A stretch of DNA of 21,231 bases from assembly GCA_937997955.1 (NCBI GenBank), contig CALLDR010000065.1:1-21231 (forward strand), given 5' to 3'. Below the pieces are notes generated by a model that had not been told where the DNA came from, searched no databases, and worked only from the letters and a program-made list of their open reading frames with translations. Numbering within the stretch: position 1 is the first letter of the stretch; every line of letters starts with the position of its first letter. This DNA comes from an uncultured Emergencia sp. (GTDB lineage Bacteria > Bacillota > Clostridia > Peptostreptococcales > Anaerovoracaceae). Below are positions 7,140 to 13,623 of the stretch, in pieces. The position numbers and the translations under genes were made by a program.

Positions 7140-7210
7140 GCTCTCCAGCTGATGGGCTCTCTGGCTGATGGGTTGATTGGCTGATGGGTTGATGGGCTGA
7201 TTGGCTGAGG
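7140..7210 (+). repeat. GGCTGATGGG/GGCTGATTGG micro-repeats
   Basis: From about 7148 the sequence is mostly variants of CTGATGGG, TTGATGGG and CTGATTGG in direct orientation, preceded by GGGCTCTC repeats. The intergenic interval 7018-7251 contains no gene, clear promoter or terminator that I can support. Confidence 0.6.
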
Positions 7211-7251
7211 TGCGCGGCCAGCTGAAAAAGAAAGTGTGAGAATACGAAGCT

Positions 7252-8172
7252 ATGAATTTTAATTTGCTGCCGGGGCTCGCAATCCTTGTGGTTGCCGCCC
7301 TGGCTGTCTTTCTCTATTGGAGCGACAAAGGGCTGAAGGTGACCCGCTACACCGTGGAGCACCCGTCGGTGCCCGGTGCCTTTGAGGGCTTTGTCATCGT
7401 CCAGGTGTCCGACCTGCAGAGCGCCTCCTTTGGCCGCGGCCAGCGCCGGCTGGCAAAGGCCGTCAGCGGGGCGTCGCCGGATTTGATCGTGTTCACCGGA
7501 GACCTGGCGGACCGAAACCATACGGATTACCAGGCGTCCCTGAAGGCCATGGAGCGGCTGACCGCTGTCGCTCCGGTTTATTACGTCAACGGCAACCATG
7601 AGCTGGCCCTGCCGCCGAAGGACGTATCGCAGATGTACGATGCGATGGAGGCCATGGGTGTGCGCCTGCTCTTTGACCGCGGCGAGGCCCTTTGCCGCGG
7701 ACAGGACAGACTGGTTCTCCTGGGAATGTCCGAGGAGACCTTGTATGCGGCAAAGGGTGTCCGTCCGGGCGATGGTCAGCCCAGTCGGACCTCTACGGCG
7801 TTTGACGGGTCCGCGATCATTCAGGCGGTGGAATCCCTGACCGGAAATCTGGGGCCGGAGGATATGGCCGTATTGCTGGTTCACGAGCCGCAGTACCTGG
7901 ATACCTACGCTGAGGCCGCGGAAGGGAGACTGGATCTGATCTTCTCCGGCCACGCCCACGGCGGACAGATCCGGCTGCCGTTTACCCAGGGCCTGTTCGC
8001 GCCCGGGCAGGGGCTCCTGCCCAAGCTGACCAGCGGCGTGCACCGGAGGGGAACGACCGCCATGGTCGTCAGCCGGGGCCTGGGGAACAGTACCTTCCCG
8101 TTCCGCGTGTTCAACCGGCCCGAGATCGTGGCGGTGGAGCTGAGACAGTTATCTGATTTATCCGAAAAATAG
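7252..8172 (+). CDS. YkuE-like membrane-anchored metallophosphoesterase
   Basis: Calcineurin-like phosphoesterase with one N-terminal membrane segment (residues 6-23). Homologues of the YkuE/YaeI group act on cell-envelope phosphoester substrates; the substrate here is unknown. Motifs seen: D54 (SDLQ), D84 in GDLAD, N115-H116 in GNHE, H211 in LLVHEP, H234 and H236 in SGHAHGG. The first motif normally reads D-x-H; here position 56 is glutamine, so one metal ligand appears to be replaced while all others are intact. The ribosome binding site is weak (purine-rich AAAGTGTGAGA). The gene stands alone between the exoA repeats and a terminator-like hairpin. Length (306) is slightly above usual for the group. 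Confidence 0.85.
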   Translation: MNFNLLPGLAILVVAALAVFLYWSDKGLKVTRYTVEHPSVPGAFEGFVIVQVSDLQSASFGRGQRRLAKAVSGASPDLIVFTGDLADRNHTDYQASLKAMERLTAVAPVYYVNGNHELALPPKDVSQMYDAMEAMGVRLLFDRGEALCRGQDRLVLLGMSEETLYAAKGVRPGDGQPSRTSTAFDGSAIIQAVESLTGNLGPEDMAVLLVHEPQYLDTYAEAAEGRLDLIFSGHAHGGQIRLPFTQGLFAPGQGLLPKLTSGVHRRGTTAMVVSRGLGNSTFPFRVFNRPEIVAVELRQLSDLSEK

Positions 8173-8259
8173 GATTTGCCGTTTGTTTTTCGGGACGGCC
8201 TGAAACAGACGGTCCCCTCCTCAGAAGCACAAAACGTTGAAATATGAATGAAATAGAAC

Positions 8260-8293
8260 GAGCAAGTGTGTTGGCATAATACTTGCTCTTTTA
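8260..8293 (+). terminator. Intrinsic terminator after the phosphoesterase gene
   Basis: Perfect 8-bp stem GAGCAAGT (8260-8267) with ACTTGCTC (8281-8288), a 13-base loop, then TTTTAATTT. It lies only 36 bases before the next start codon, so the same segment may also act as a leader hairpin of the carboxypeptidase gene. Confidence 0.65.
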
Positions 8294-8328
8294 ATTTATA
8301 TATCATTTGTGGAAAAGGAGGAGAACAA

Positions 8329-10011
8329 ATGAAGAAGAAATTGATCAGTGTACTTTTGATCTTGACCGTAATGACGGTCATGTGTTTGGGAACCGGCGCT
8401 GTCGCTTTTGCCGGAGACCAGATGAACCGGGTAAATTTCCAGGTCACCGTTGACGGCAAGGAGCCAGTGACGGTGAAGGCTTACGACGCGTCCTACAGGA
8501 ACAACGTATACGTTTCGATGAAGGATCTGTGCAGCGCTTTGAACGGAACTGCAAAGCAGATGTCCTTTTCTTATGACGGGGACAGCGGCAAGTATGTTTT
8601 CGTTACGGGAGACGCTTATGTGCCGACTGGGGGCGAAAATACACCTTTTGAGGTAGGAATCAAAATGGCAGATCAAGACGATATCAGCCAGACTGTCCCG
8701 GGAATGACGACGCCGACTAACGTGATCATCGACGGAAAGCCTTATGGATACAGCTTTTATGAATCCGGGGACGATATCTACATGAAGCTGGTCGACCTTG
8801 GTTTTGCCTTTGGCCTTTCTACAGAACTGAAAGATGGGGACAACCTTTCTGTTGATACAACGGCAGATTTTCACATCGATATCAGCCATTTGGATGAAAA
8901 CGGATATTTCAGTTTCCTCCACGGCGCAGTAGTAGGCAACGGAACTACAGGAGAAGTTCTCTATTCTTCCAACGGCGATGTGAAAACCCAGCTGGCTTCT
9001 ACCACCAAGCTGATGACCTATCTGTTGGTTCAGGAAGCCATAGACGCTGGCAAGCTGTCTCTGGATTCTATGGTGCCGCTTTCCGAGGCCGCCGTCAAAG
9101 AAGCCAATTCCGAGGATTCTACGGGAATCTGCAGAAACAATTTTGAGGTTGGGAAAGAGGTTTCCGTCCATGATTTGCTGGCCGCGTTCCTGCTTCCGTC
9201 TGCCAACGAATGCGGAGTCGCGCTGGCCGAGGCCGTCTCTGGTTCTGAGACTGCCTTTGTAAAGCAGATGAATAAACGGGCTAAGGAGCTTGGACTGACT
9301 TCCGCAGTGTTCTATAACGTACATGGTCTGCCTGACTATGATCAGAGCGCAGTCACGGCGAAACGGCAGAATTCCATGTCAGCGAACGACATGTTTAAAC
9401 TGGCGTCTTATTTGATGAATAACTATGCTGAAGAGCTGACCGCTTTCACCGCTGAGACAGAAATACAGCTGCCTACATTCGGTGATGGCGTCGTTGCTAC
9501 ATCTACATATGGAACTTTGATCTACAATCTGGGGGCAGTGGGCCTGAAGACCGGCACTACCAATCGGTCCGGCGCCAACATGATCACTGCGGTTCCTGTA
9601 GAAATAGGAGGAAAGACCCAGTATATCATTTCCGTCGTGCTGGGAGCCGAGGGAACGGCCGAGCGGTATGAAAAGAGCACGATGCTGATCCAGTACGCGA
9701 AACAGTATTACGAGGAAAAACAGGCAGTGCAGTCCACCACGGTCAAAGCGTCTGTAAAAGCAGGCAAGAGCGGAATTACGCTGACATGGAAAAAGACCGG
9801 CGGCGATGTAGACGGCTATCAGGTATACCGTGCGACAAAGAAAAACGGTACCTATAAAAAGATCTTTACTACGACAAAGAAGCTTACCATGCTGAACAAA
9901 AGTGTAAAGAGCGGACAGACATACTATTACAAAGTTCGCGGCTACAAGAAGATCGACGGAAAGACAGTCTACACCAAGTGGTCTTCCGTAGTATCAAAAA
10001 AGGCTAAATAA
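8329..10011 (+). CDS. Secreted D-alanyl-D-alanine carboxypeptidase with FN3-like tail
   Basis: Penicillin-binding-protein family (DacA/S11) enzyme that trims the terminal D-Ala from peptidoglycan stem peptides. A signal peptide is clear (residues 1-28, basic start, hydrophobic core, cleavage after AVAFA). Next comes a copper-amine-oxidase-N-like stalk (about 32-75), where phrases such as NNVYVSMKDL are typical. The catalytic domain has S224-T-T-K227, S291-A-N293 and K407-T-G, so all three active-site motifs are intact. After residue 475 there is a fibronectin-III-like domain (ITLTWKK, DGYQVYRA, YYYKVRGYK), probably for wall or surface contact. The open frame extends upstream to 8266, but GGAGGAG just before 8329 and the signal peptide set the start. 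Codon use is more AT-rich than in neighbours. Confidence 0.92.
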   Translation: MKKKLISVLLILTVMTVMCLGTGAVAFAGDQMNRVNFQVTVDGKEPVTVKAYDASYRNNVYVSMKDLCSALNGTAKQMSFSYDGDSGKYVFVTGDAYVPTGGENTPFEVGIKMADQDDISQTVPGMTTPTNVIIDGKPYGYSFYESGDDIYMKLVDLGFAFGLSTELKDGDNLSVDTTADFHIDISHLDENGYFSFLHGAVVGNGTTGEVLYSSNGDVKTQLASTTKLMTYLLVQEAIDAGKLSLDSMVPLSEAAVKEANSEDSTGICRNNFEVGKEVSVHDLLAAFLLPSANECGVALAEAVSGSETAFVKQMNKRAKELGLTSAVFYNVHGLPDYDQSAVTAKRQNSMSANDMFKLASYLMNNYAEELTAFTAETEIQLPTFGDGVVATSTYGTLIYNLGAVGLKTGTTNRSGANMITAVPVEIGGKTQYIISVVLGAEGTAERYEKSTMLIQYAKQYYEEKQAVQSTTVKASVKAGKSGITLTWKKTGGDVDGYQVYRATKKNGTYKKIFTTTKKLTMLNKSVKSGQTYYYKVRGYKKIDGKTVYTKWSSVVSKKAK

Positions 10012-10060
10012 AAAGGGCTCGGTAGACAAAATTATAAAAGTTAAAAATTAGAAAAAATGG

Positions 10061-10089
10061 TTGACATGAAATACAGTATATGGTATCAT
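10061..10089 (+). promoter_or_regulatory. Sigma-A promoter of the YdbC-like gene
   Basis: Perfect -35 TTGACA (10061-10066), 17-base spacer, -10 TATCAT (10084-10089). The start is expected near 10096, about 32 bases upstream of the chosen ATG. It also argues against the earlier in-frame ATG at 10080, which lies inside the promoter. Confidence 0.75.
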
Positions 10090-10127
10090 ATGTTCAACGG
10101 GCCGACTGGCATGGAAAGGAATTTGAA

Positions 10128-10730
10128 ATGCCAGAAAGAAATAACAATATTACGTATGAGATCGTGGAATATATCGGAGCGATCAGCAGCTGGGAATCCG
10201 GCTGGACCCGGGAGCTGAACCTGATCAGCTGGAACGGGGCGAAGCCTAAGTACGATATCCGCGAGTGGGATGAGAAGCATGACCGCATGAGCAAGGGGAT
10301 CACCTTGCATCCGTGGGAGATGCGAAATCTGGTCGATCTGTATCTGACCAACAACAGCGAAAAGGCTGTGGAGGCAGGCAGGGCCAGAGAAGCGGAACGG
10401 CGGGAACGCCGCGCAGAGCATCGCCGGACAAGTAGTGAAACCTTTGGCCGGCTGGAGCCTGTCGACGAAGCGCCGCCATTTGAAGCGGCGACGCCTCCGC
10501 CAACCCCGAAGCCTGCAGCCAAGCCGGGAGCAGCCTCCGACCAGCAGTCTGCGGCAAAACCAGAGTTGGAGAAGAGTGAGAGAACGGACTTTGCGGCGCT
10601 GGCAGCAGAAACGTTGGACAAAGAAAAGGGGGTAGAGACGCCGCGCCTTGAAGAACCGGCCGCGGCGATGAAAGAGGAAAAGCCGGCAGCCATACCGGAA
10701 GAGAAAACATCAGCGGAAAAGGATTTTTAA
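10128..10730 (+). CDS. YdbC/PC4-type ssDNA-binding protein with long disordered tail
   Basis: Residues 8-73 match the bacterial PC4-like YdbC family (DUF2128): YEIVEYIGAIS, GWTRELNLISWNG, KYDIREW and KGITLHPWEM. The Lactococcus member is known to bind single-stranded DNA as a PC4-fold dimer, so a role in ssDNA or transcription handling is likely. Family members of this type are usually about 70-80 residues. Here a further 120 residues follow: a basic Arg/Glu-rich helix (82-102, EAERRERRAEHRR), then a Pro/Ala/Lys/Glu-rich, low-complexity tail to residue 200. The start at 10128 has AAGGA at 10116-10120 and follows a strong promoter. It appears to be a single-gene unit. The domain call is firm; the tail's role is unknown. 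Confidence 0.83.
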   Translation: MPERNNNITYEIVEYIGAISSWESGWTRELNLISWNGAKPKYDIREWDEKHDRMSKGITLHPWEMRNLVDLYLTNNSEKAVEAGRAREAERRERRAEHRRTSSETFGRLEPVDEAPPFEAATPPPTPKPAAKPGAASDQQSAAKPELEKSERTDFAALAAETLDKEKGVETPRLEEPAAAMKEEKPAAIPEEKTSAEKDF

Positions 10731-10743
10731 CAGGTCCTTCGCG

Positions 10744-10772
10744 AACCAAAATGCCGCGGCGGGCATACTATA
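10744..10772 (+). promoter_or_regulatory. Sigma-K-type promoter of the cysteine-rich peptide gene
   Basis: AACC (10744-10747) matches the sigma-K -35 mACm. It is followed by exactly 16 bases and then CATACTATA (10764-10772), which matches the -10 CATAnnnTA. The start would be near 10779, about 12 bases before the ribosome binding site. This suggests late mother-cell expression. Confidence 0.55.
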
Positions 10773-10800
10773 TATCAGATCATCAAGATAGGAGGTATGT

Positions 10801-10947
10801 ATGATGTCATGCTGTGACCACAAAGGTGGAATTGACGATAGCCTGTTATTCTTCTTTTTGATTCTGGTTCTCCTGTTCTGCAAGCCGGGTATCTTCGGAT
10901 GCGGATGCGAAGAAGAATTTGATTCCTGCGAATCTACATGCTGCTAA
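10801..10947 (+). CDS. Small cysteine-rich membrane peptide (48 aa), putative spore-related
   Basis: I do not recognise a named family with certainty. The 48-residue product starts MMSCCDHKGG, has one very hydrophobic stretch (residues 15-27, LLFFFLILVLLFC) and ends in a cysteine-rich acidic tail. There are eight cysteines (4, 5, 27, 34, 36, 43, 47, 48). GGAGG at 10791-10795 is ideally placed for the second ATG (10804) and acceptable for the first (10801). Upstream is a sigma-K-like promoter and downstream a strong hairpin, so it is a complete single-gene unit. Small proteins with a short hydrophobic core and Cys/Gly-rich ends are frequent in clostridial spore layers; the spore assignment is inference from promoter and composition. 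Confidence 0.7.
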   Translation: MMSCCDHKGGIDDSLLFFFLILVLLFCKPGIFGCGCEEEFDSCESTCC

Positions 10948-10962
10948 GAGGAAAGAATACAT

Positions 10963-10989
10963 GAGAGAGGGTTGACTCAGCCCTCTCTC
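10963..10989. terminator. Shared hairpin between the cysteine-rich peptide gene and the DUF378 gene
   Basis: Perfect 9-bp stem GAGAGAGGG (10963-10971) with CCCTCTCTC (10981-10989), 9-base loop. The stop codon of the minus-strand DUF378 gene (10977-10979) is in the loop. The plus-strand flank is GTGTTGTTG and the minus-strand flank ATGTATTCTTTCC, so it probably serves both converging genes, although neither U-tract is perfect. Confidence 0.65.
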
Positions 10990-11171
10990 GTGTTGTTGAA
11001 CAGAAACGTGATGGCCCAGATGGCGGCAAGCCCGACCACCGCATAGATGATACGGGAAATCGCGAAAAAGTCTGGTCCGAAGATACTGTCAACCAGATTA
11101 TATTTAAAAAATCCGATCAGTCCCCAGTTAATGCCGCCGATAATCAGCAGGGCAAGAATTAGCTTCTTCAT
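10977..11171 (-). CDS. DUF378 family small membrane protein
   Basis: A 64-residue protein with two hydrophobic segments (residues 3-22 and 42-58) and the family phrase GGINWGLIGFFKYNLV, which identifies DUF378 (YuzA-like). The function of the family is unknown; it is a small inner-membrane protein. AAGGAG with a 9-base spacer precedes the ATG. It is transcribed toward the cysteine-rich peptide gene and shares its terminator hairpin. Confidence 0.85.
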   Translation of the reverse strand: MKKLILALLIIGGINWGLIGFFKYNLVDSIFGPDFFAISRIIYAVVGLAAIWAITFLFNNTREG

Positions 11172-11217
11172 CCAATCACTCTCCTTTCACTGAATTAGTC
11201 TGCCCGCTAAAACACAG

Positions 11218-11246
11218 ATTATCCATAGACAGATGACGTATGTACA
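11218..11246 (-). promoter_or_regulatory. Candidate promoter of the DUF378 gene
   Basis: On the minus strand: TGTACA (11246-11241), 17 bases, GATAAT (11223-11218) with TG just upstream. The -10 is good and the -35 fair (4 of 6). CCCGCT/AGCGGG flank the promoter as a 6-bp inverted repeat. Confidence 0.4.
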
Positions 11247-11283
11247 GCGGGACTCTCCATTAGGCGTGCAGGCTCTGTATTTA

Positions 11284-11473
11284 CTGACAAAATAAAGAGA
11301 AAATCTGTTTTTTGTCAGCATGACAGCCCATAAAAGGCTGTTAAAGCATGATTGAAGAGGTTTAGAATTGACAAAACTGACAGATTCTAAAAAACTTGTC
11401 AGGCCTGTCAGTGTTTTTTGCGATTTTGCTGACAAAATTGACAAAAAATCGAGGCTCTGTCAGTTTTGTCAGC
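11284..11473. repeat. TGACA/TGTCA inverted-repeat cluster with nested hairpins
   Basis: TGACA or TGTCA starts at 11285, 11313, 11321, 11369, 11378, 11397, 11406, 11430, 11439, 11458 and 11467: eleven copies in under 190 bases. Three palindromic structures stand out. CTGACAAAA (11284) pairs with TTTTGTCAG (11310). TAGAAT (11363) with ATTCTA (11384) encloses TGACAAAACTGACAG. A 16-bp stem of 11428-11443 with 11458-11473 has one G-T pair and a 14-base loop. No gene is supported between 11172 and 11866. Confidence 0.75.
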
Positions 11474-11550
11474 CCCCATGCCTTGCCTTTGTCGTTTCCC
11501 CGGGATTGGACAAATTCACTGGACGCGGGAGCTCTTTCCGCGCGGGGCGA

Positions 11551-11735
11551 CCGGAATCCCGCGGGACATGTCAGGGGTTCGCAGCCGCAATCAGGAACCC
11601 GCGGGACATGCGAGCGGCTGCGGCCGCAATCAGAATCCCACGGGGCATGTCAGGGATTCGCGGCCGCAATCGGGAACTCGCAAGGCATGTCAGGCTGTTC
11701 GCGGCTGCAATCGGAAACCCGCGGGCAGGCAGCCG
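11551..11735. repeat. GC-rich tandem repeat, about 40 bp, 4.5 copies
   Basis: Units begin GGAA(T/C)CCCGCGG or variants at 11553, 11594, 11632, 11673 and 11713 (spacing 41, 38, 41, 40). Each has a GCATGTCAGG-like middle and a GCGGCCGCAAT-like end, with SacII- and NotI-like palindromes. Units are contiguous and diverged. The middle carries TGTCA in three copies, the same word as the neighbouring inverted-repeat cluster. Overlapping open frames across it are repeat artefacts. Confidence 0.8.
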
Positions 11736-11780
11736 CCCCGCATTTTCATGGGAGGTTCCTGCCGCCGCCCGCACATGGGC

Positions 11781-11810
11781 TTGTCAAGCTGCGGGAAACT
11801 GTGCTAAAAT
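11781..11810 (+). promoter_or_regulatory. Sigma-A promoter of the nucleoside kinase gene
   Basis: TTGTCA (11781-11786), 18-base spacer, TAAAAT (11805-11810); each hexamer matches consensus at five of six bases. The start would be near 11817, 50 bases before the coding sequence. Confidence 0.6.
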
Positions 11811-11866
11811 AAGGTTGCAGACTGTGCTTCTGCGATGCATTTCCAAAAGGAGGAAAAAAGAGATTT

Positions 11867-13534
11867 ATGCAGATAAAGCTTCGTACAGAGCCGAGAGGCG
11901 AGTGGAGAGAAATAGAAATTGCAGAGGGAACTTCCATAGAAGAGGTTTACCGCGCTCATAGAGATCAAATGCGCTACACGGCCCTGGCGGCCAAGGTGGA
12001 CAACAAGATCGAGGATCTGGGCTACGTCCTGACAAAGCCCTGCAGTCTGGAGCTTCTGGACATGCGGACCCAGTCGGCAAATCTGATCTATCAGTACAGT
12101 TTATCCCTGATCTATCTGAAGGCAGTGGAGGACTGCCTGGGAAAGAGCGCCAGAGTAGAGATCCAGAATTCCCTGAACAAAGGTCTTTATACAGAGATCA
12201 AAGCTGAAAAGCCGGTGAACGCCCGCCAGGTGCAGCAGATCGAGCACCGGATGCAGGAACTGGTAAAGTCGGACATACCTTTTGTCAAGGAGATCGTGTC
12301 CAGAGAAGAGGCCATGGCCATCTTTGAGGAGGACGGCCGTAAGGAAAAGCAGCGGATGCTCAGTGAATCCCTGGACCTGAAGCAGCTGAAATTCTATTCC
12401 CTGGAAGGCTGCCGGGATTTTTTCTACGGCTTCATGGCGCCGTCTACAGGATATATTCAGTACTTCCAGCTGATGAAGTACCGCCGGGGCGTTCTGCTTC
12501 GGTTCCCGCACCCGTCGGCGCCGGACCGGATGCCGCCCTATGTGGACGAAAAAAAGCTGTATCGTGCCTTCGGCGAACAGACCAAATGGGACCGGCTGCT
12601 GGACGTCAACTATGTGGCGGACCTGAACGAAAAGATCGAAAACGGCCAGTACCAGGAACTGATCCAGCTGTCCGAGGCCCTTCACGAGAAGAAGATCGCC
12701 CAGATCGCGGATATGATCAAAAAGCAACACAAGCGGATCATTCTCATCGCGGGGCCGTCGTCGTCGGGAAAGACCACCTTTGCCCGCAGACTGTGCATCC
12801 AGCTGAAGGTCAACGGCCTGAACCCGATGTACCTGGGAACCGACGACTATTTTGTGGAGAGAGAGGATACGCCGCTGGATGAACACGGCGAGAGAGACTA
12901 CGAAAACCTGCAGGCCCTGGATATCCAGCTGTTCAACGACAACATGAACGACCTGCTGGCAGGCCGCCAGGTGGACCTTCCGACCTTCGACTTTATTACC
13001 GGCCACAAAGAGTACGGCAGGCGGCTGACCTCCATTCGCAGCGACCAGCCCGTCGTCATCGAGGGTATCCACGCCCTCAACGAGGACCTGACGCCGTACA
13101 TTCCAAAAGAAGAGAAGTTCAAAATATACATCAGCCCCCTGACCCAGCTGAACATCGACGCCCACAACAGGATTCCGACCACCGACGAGCGCATGCTGCG
13201 CCGCATGGTCCGCGATAACCTGTACCGCGGCCACGACGCCCAGAGCACCATCAACAGCTGGCCGAAGGTCCGGGCGGGCGAAGACAAGAACATCTTCCCG
13301 TACAGCGGCGAGGCAGACGTTTTGTTCAACTCCTACCACGTCTACGAGATCGCCGTGCTGAAAAAATACGCCCAGCCCCTGCTGGCAAAGATCACGCCGG
13401 AGGAGCCCGAGTATGCCGAGGCAGTGCGGATGCTGAAGTTCCTGCGGTTCTTCAGGACCATCGAAGACGACAGCATCATCGCGGGCAATTCCATCATCCG
13501 GGAGTTTATCGGCGGAAGCATCTTTGTGGACTGA
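11867..13534 (+). CDS. Uridine-kinase-like nucleoside kinase with TGS/ThrRS-type N-terminus
   Basis: The C-terminal half is a phosphoribulokinase/uridine kinase P-loop domain: Walker A GPSSSGKT at residues 296-303, then YLGTDDYFVERE, PTFDFITGHKEYG, VIEGIHALN and RRMVRDNLYRG. The N-terminal half resembles the TGS and second additional domains of threonyl-tRNA synthetase (QIKLRTEPRGEWREIEIAEG at the start; IEHRMQELVKSDIPF and SREEAMAIFEEDG further on). The fusion is widespread in Clostridia and is usually annotated as nucleoside kinase; the true substrate and the purpose of the ThrRS-like part are not settled. Length 555 fits this family. AAGGAGG at 11847-11853 is 13 bases from the ATG, rather far. 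The kinase at 13624 follows after 89 bases and may share the transcript. Confidence 0.87.
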   Translation: MQIKLRTEPRGEWREIEIAEGTSIEEVYRAHRDQMRYTALAAKVDNKIEDLGYVLTKPCSLELLDMRTQSANLIYQYSLSLIYLKAVEDCLGKSARVEIQNSLNKGLYTEIKAEKPVNARQVQQIEHRMQELVKSDIPFVKEIVSREEAMAIFEEDGRKEKQRMLSESLDLKQLKFYSLEGCRDFFYGFMAPSTGYIQYFQLMKYRRGVLLRFPHPSAPDRMPPYVDEKKLYRAFGEQTKWDRLLDVNYVADLNEKIENGQYQELIQLSEALHEKKIAQIADMIKKQHKRIILIAGPSSSGKTTFARRLCIQLKVNGLNPMYLGTDDYFVEREDTPLDEHGERDYENLQALDIQLFNDNMNDLLAGRQVDLPTFDFITGHKEYGRRLTSIRSDQPVVIEGIHALNEDLTPYIPKEEKFKIYISPLTQLNIDAHNRIPTTDERMLRRMVRDNLYRGHDAQSTINSWPKVRAGEDKNIFPYSGEADVLFNSYHVYEIAVLKKYAQPLLAKITPEEPEYAEAVRMLKFLRFFRTIEDDSIIAGNSIIREFIGGSIFVD

Positions 13535-13623
13535 CGATCAAAGGGTGTCGGGGCCGGCGCTTTCCCTGCGTCTGGGAGAGCGGGCGGCGAGAGGAGACAG
13601 AAACAGAAAGGAACAGAGCATAT

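Noticed and set aside
5833..8043. A 736-codon open frame on the minus strand across exoA and the phosphoesterase gene
   Set aside because: It lies antisense to two clear enzymes with intact motifs, has no recognisable domain or ribosome binding site, and is a typical antisense shadow in GC-rich coding sequence.
10080..10127. Upstream start for the YdbC-like gene
   Set aside because: The ATG at 10080 lies between the -35 and -10 of a strong promoter; the ATG at 10128 has a ribosome binding site and begins right at the PC4 domain.
11551..11735. Possible CRISPR array
   Set aside because: Units are contiguous and diverge throughout; there are no unique spacers between conserved repeats and no cas genes.
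11368..11961. Overlapping open frames of 113-197 codons in the 40-bp tandem array
   Set aside because: They cross the repeats and a promoter, run into the kinase gene in the wrong frame, and have low-complexity products without start signals.
12101..13339. A 412-codon open frame on the minus strand inside the nucleoside kinase gene
   Set aside because: Antisense to a complete kinase with Walker A and other family motifs; no start signal and no family resemblance.
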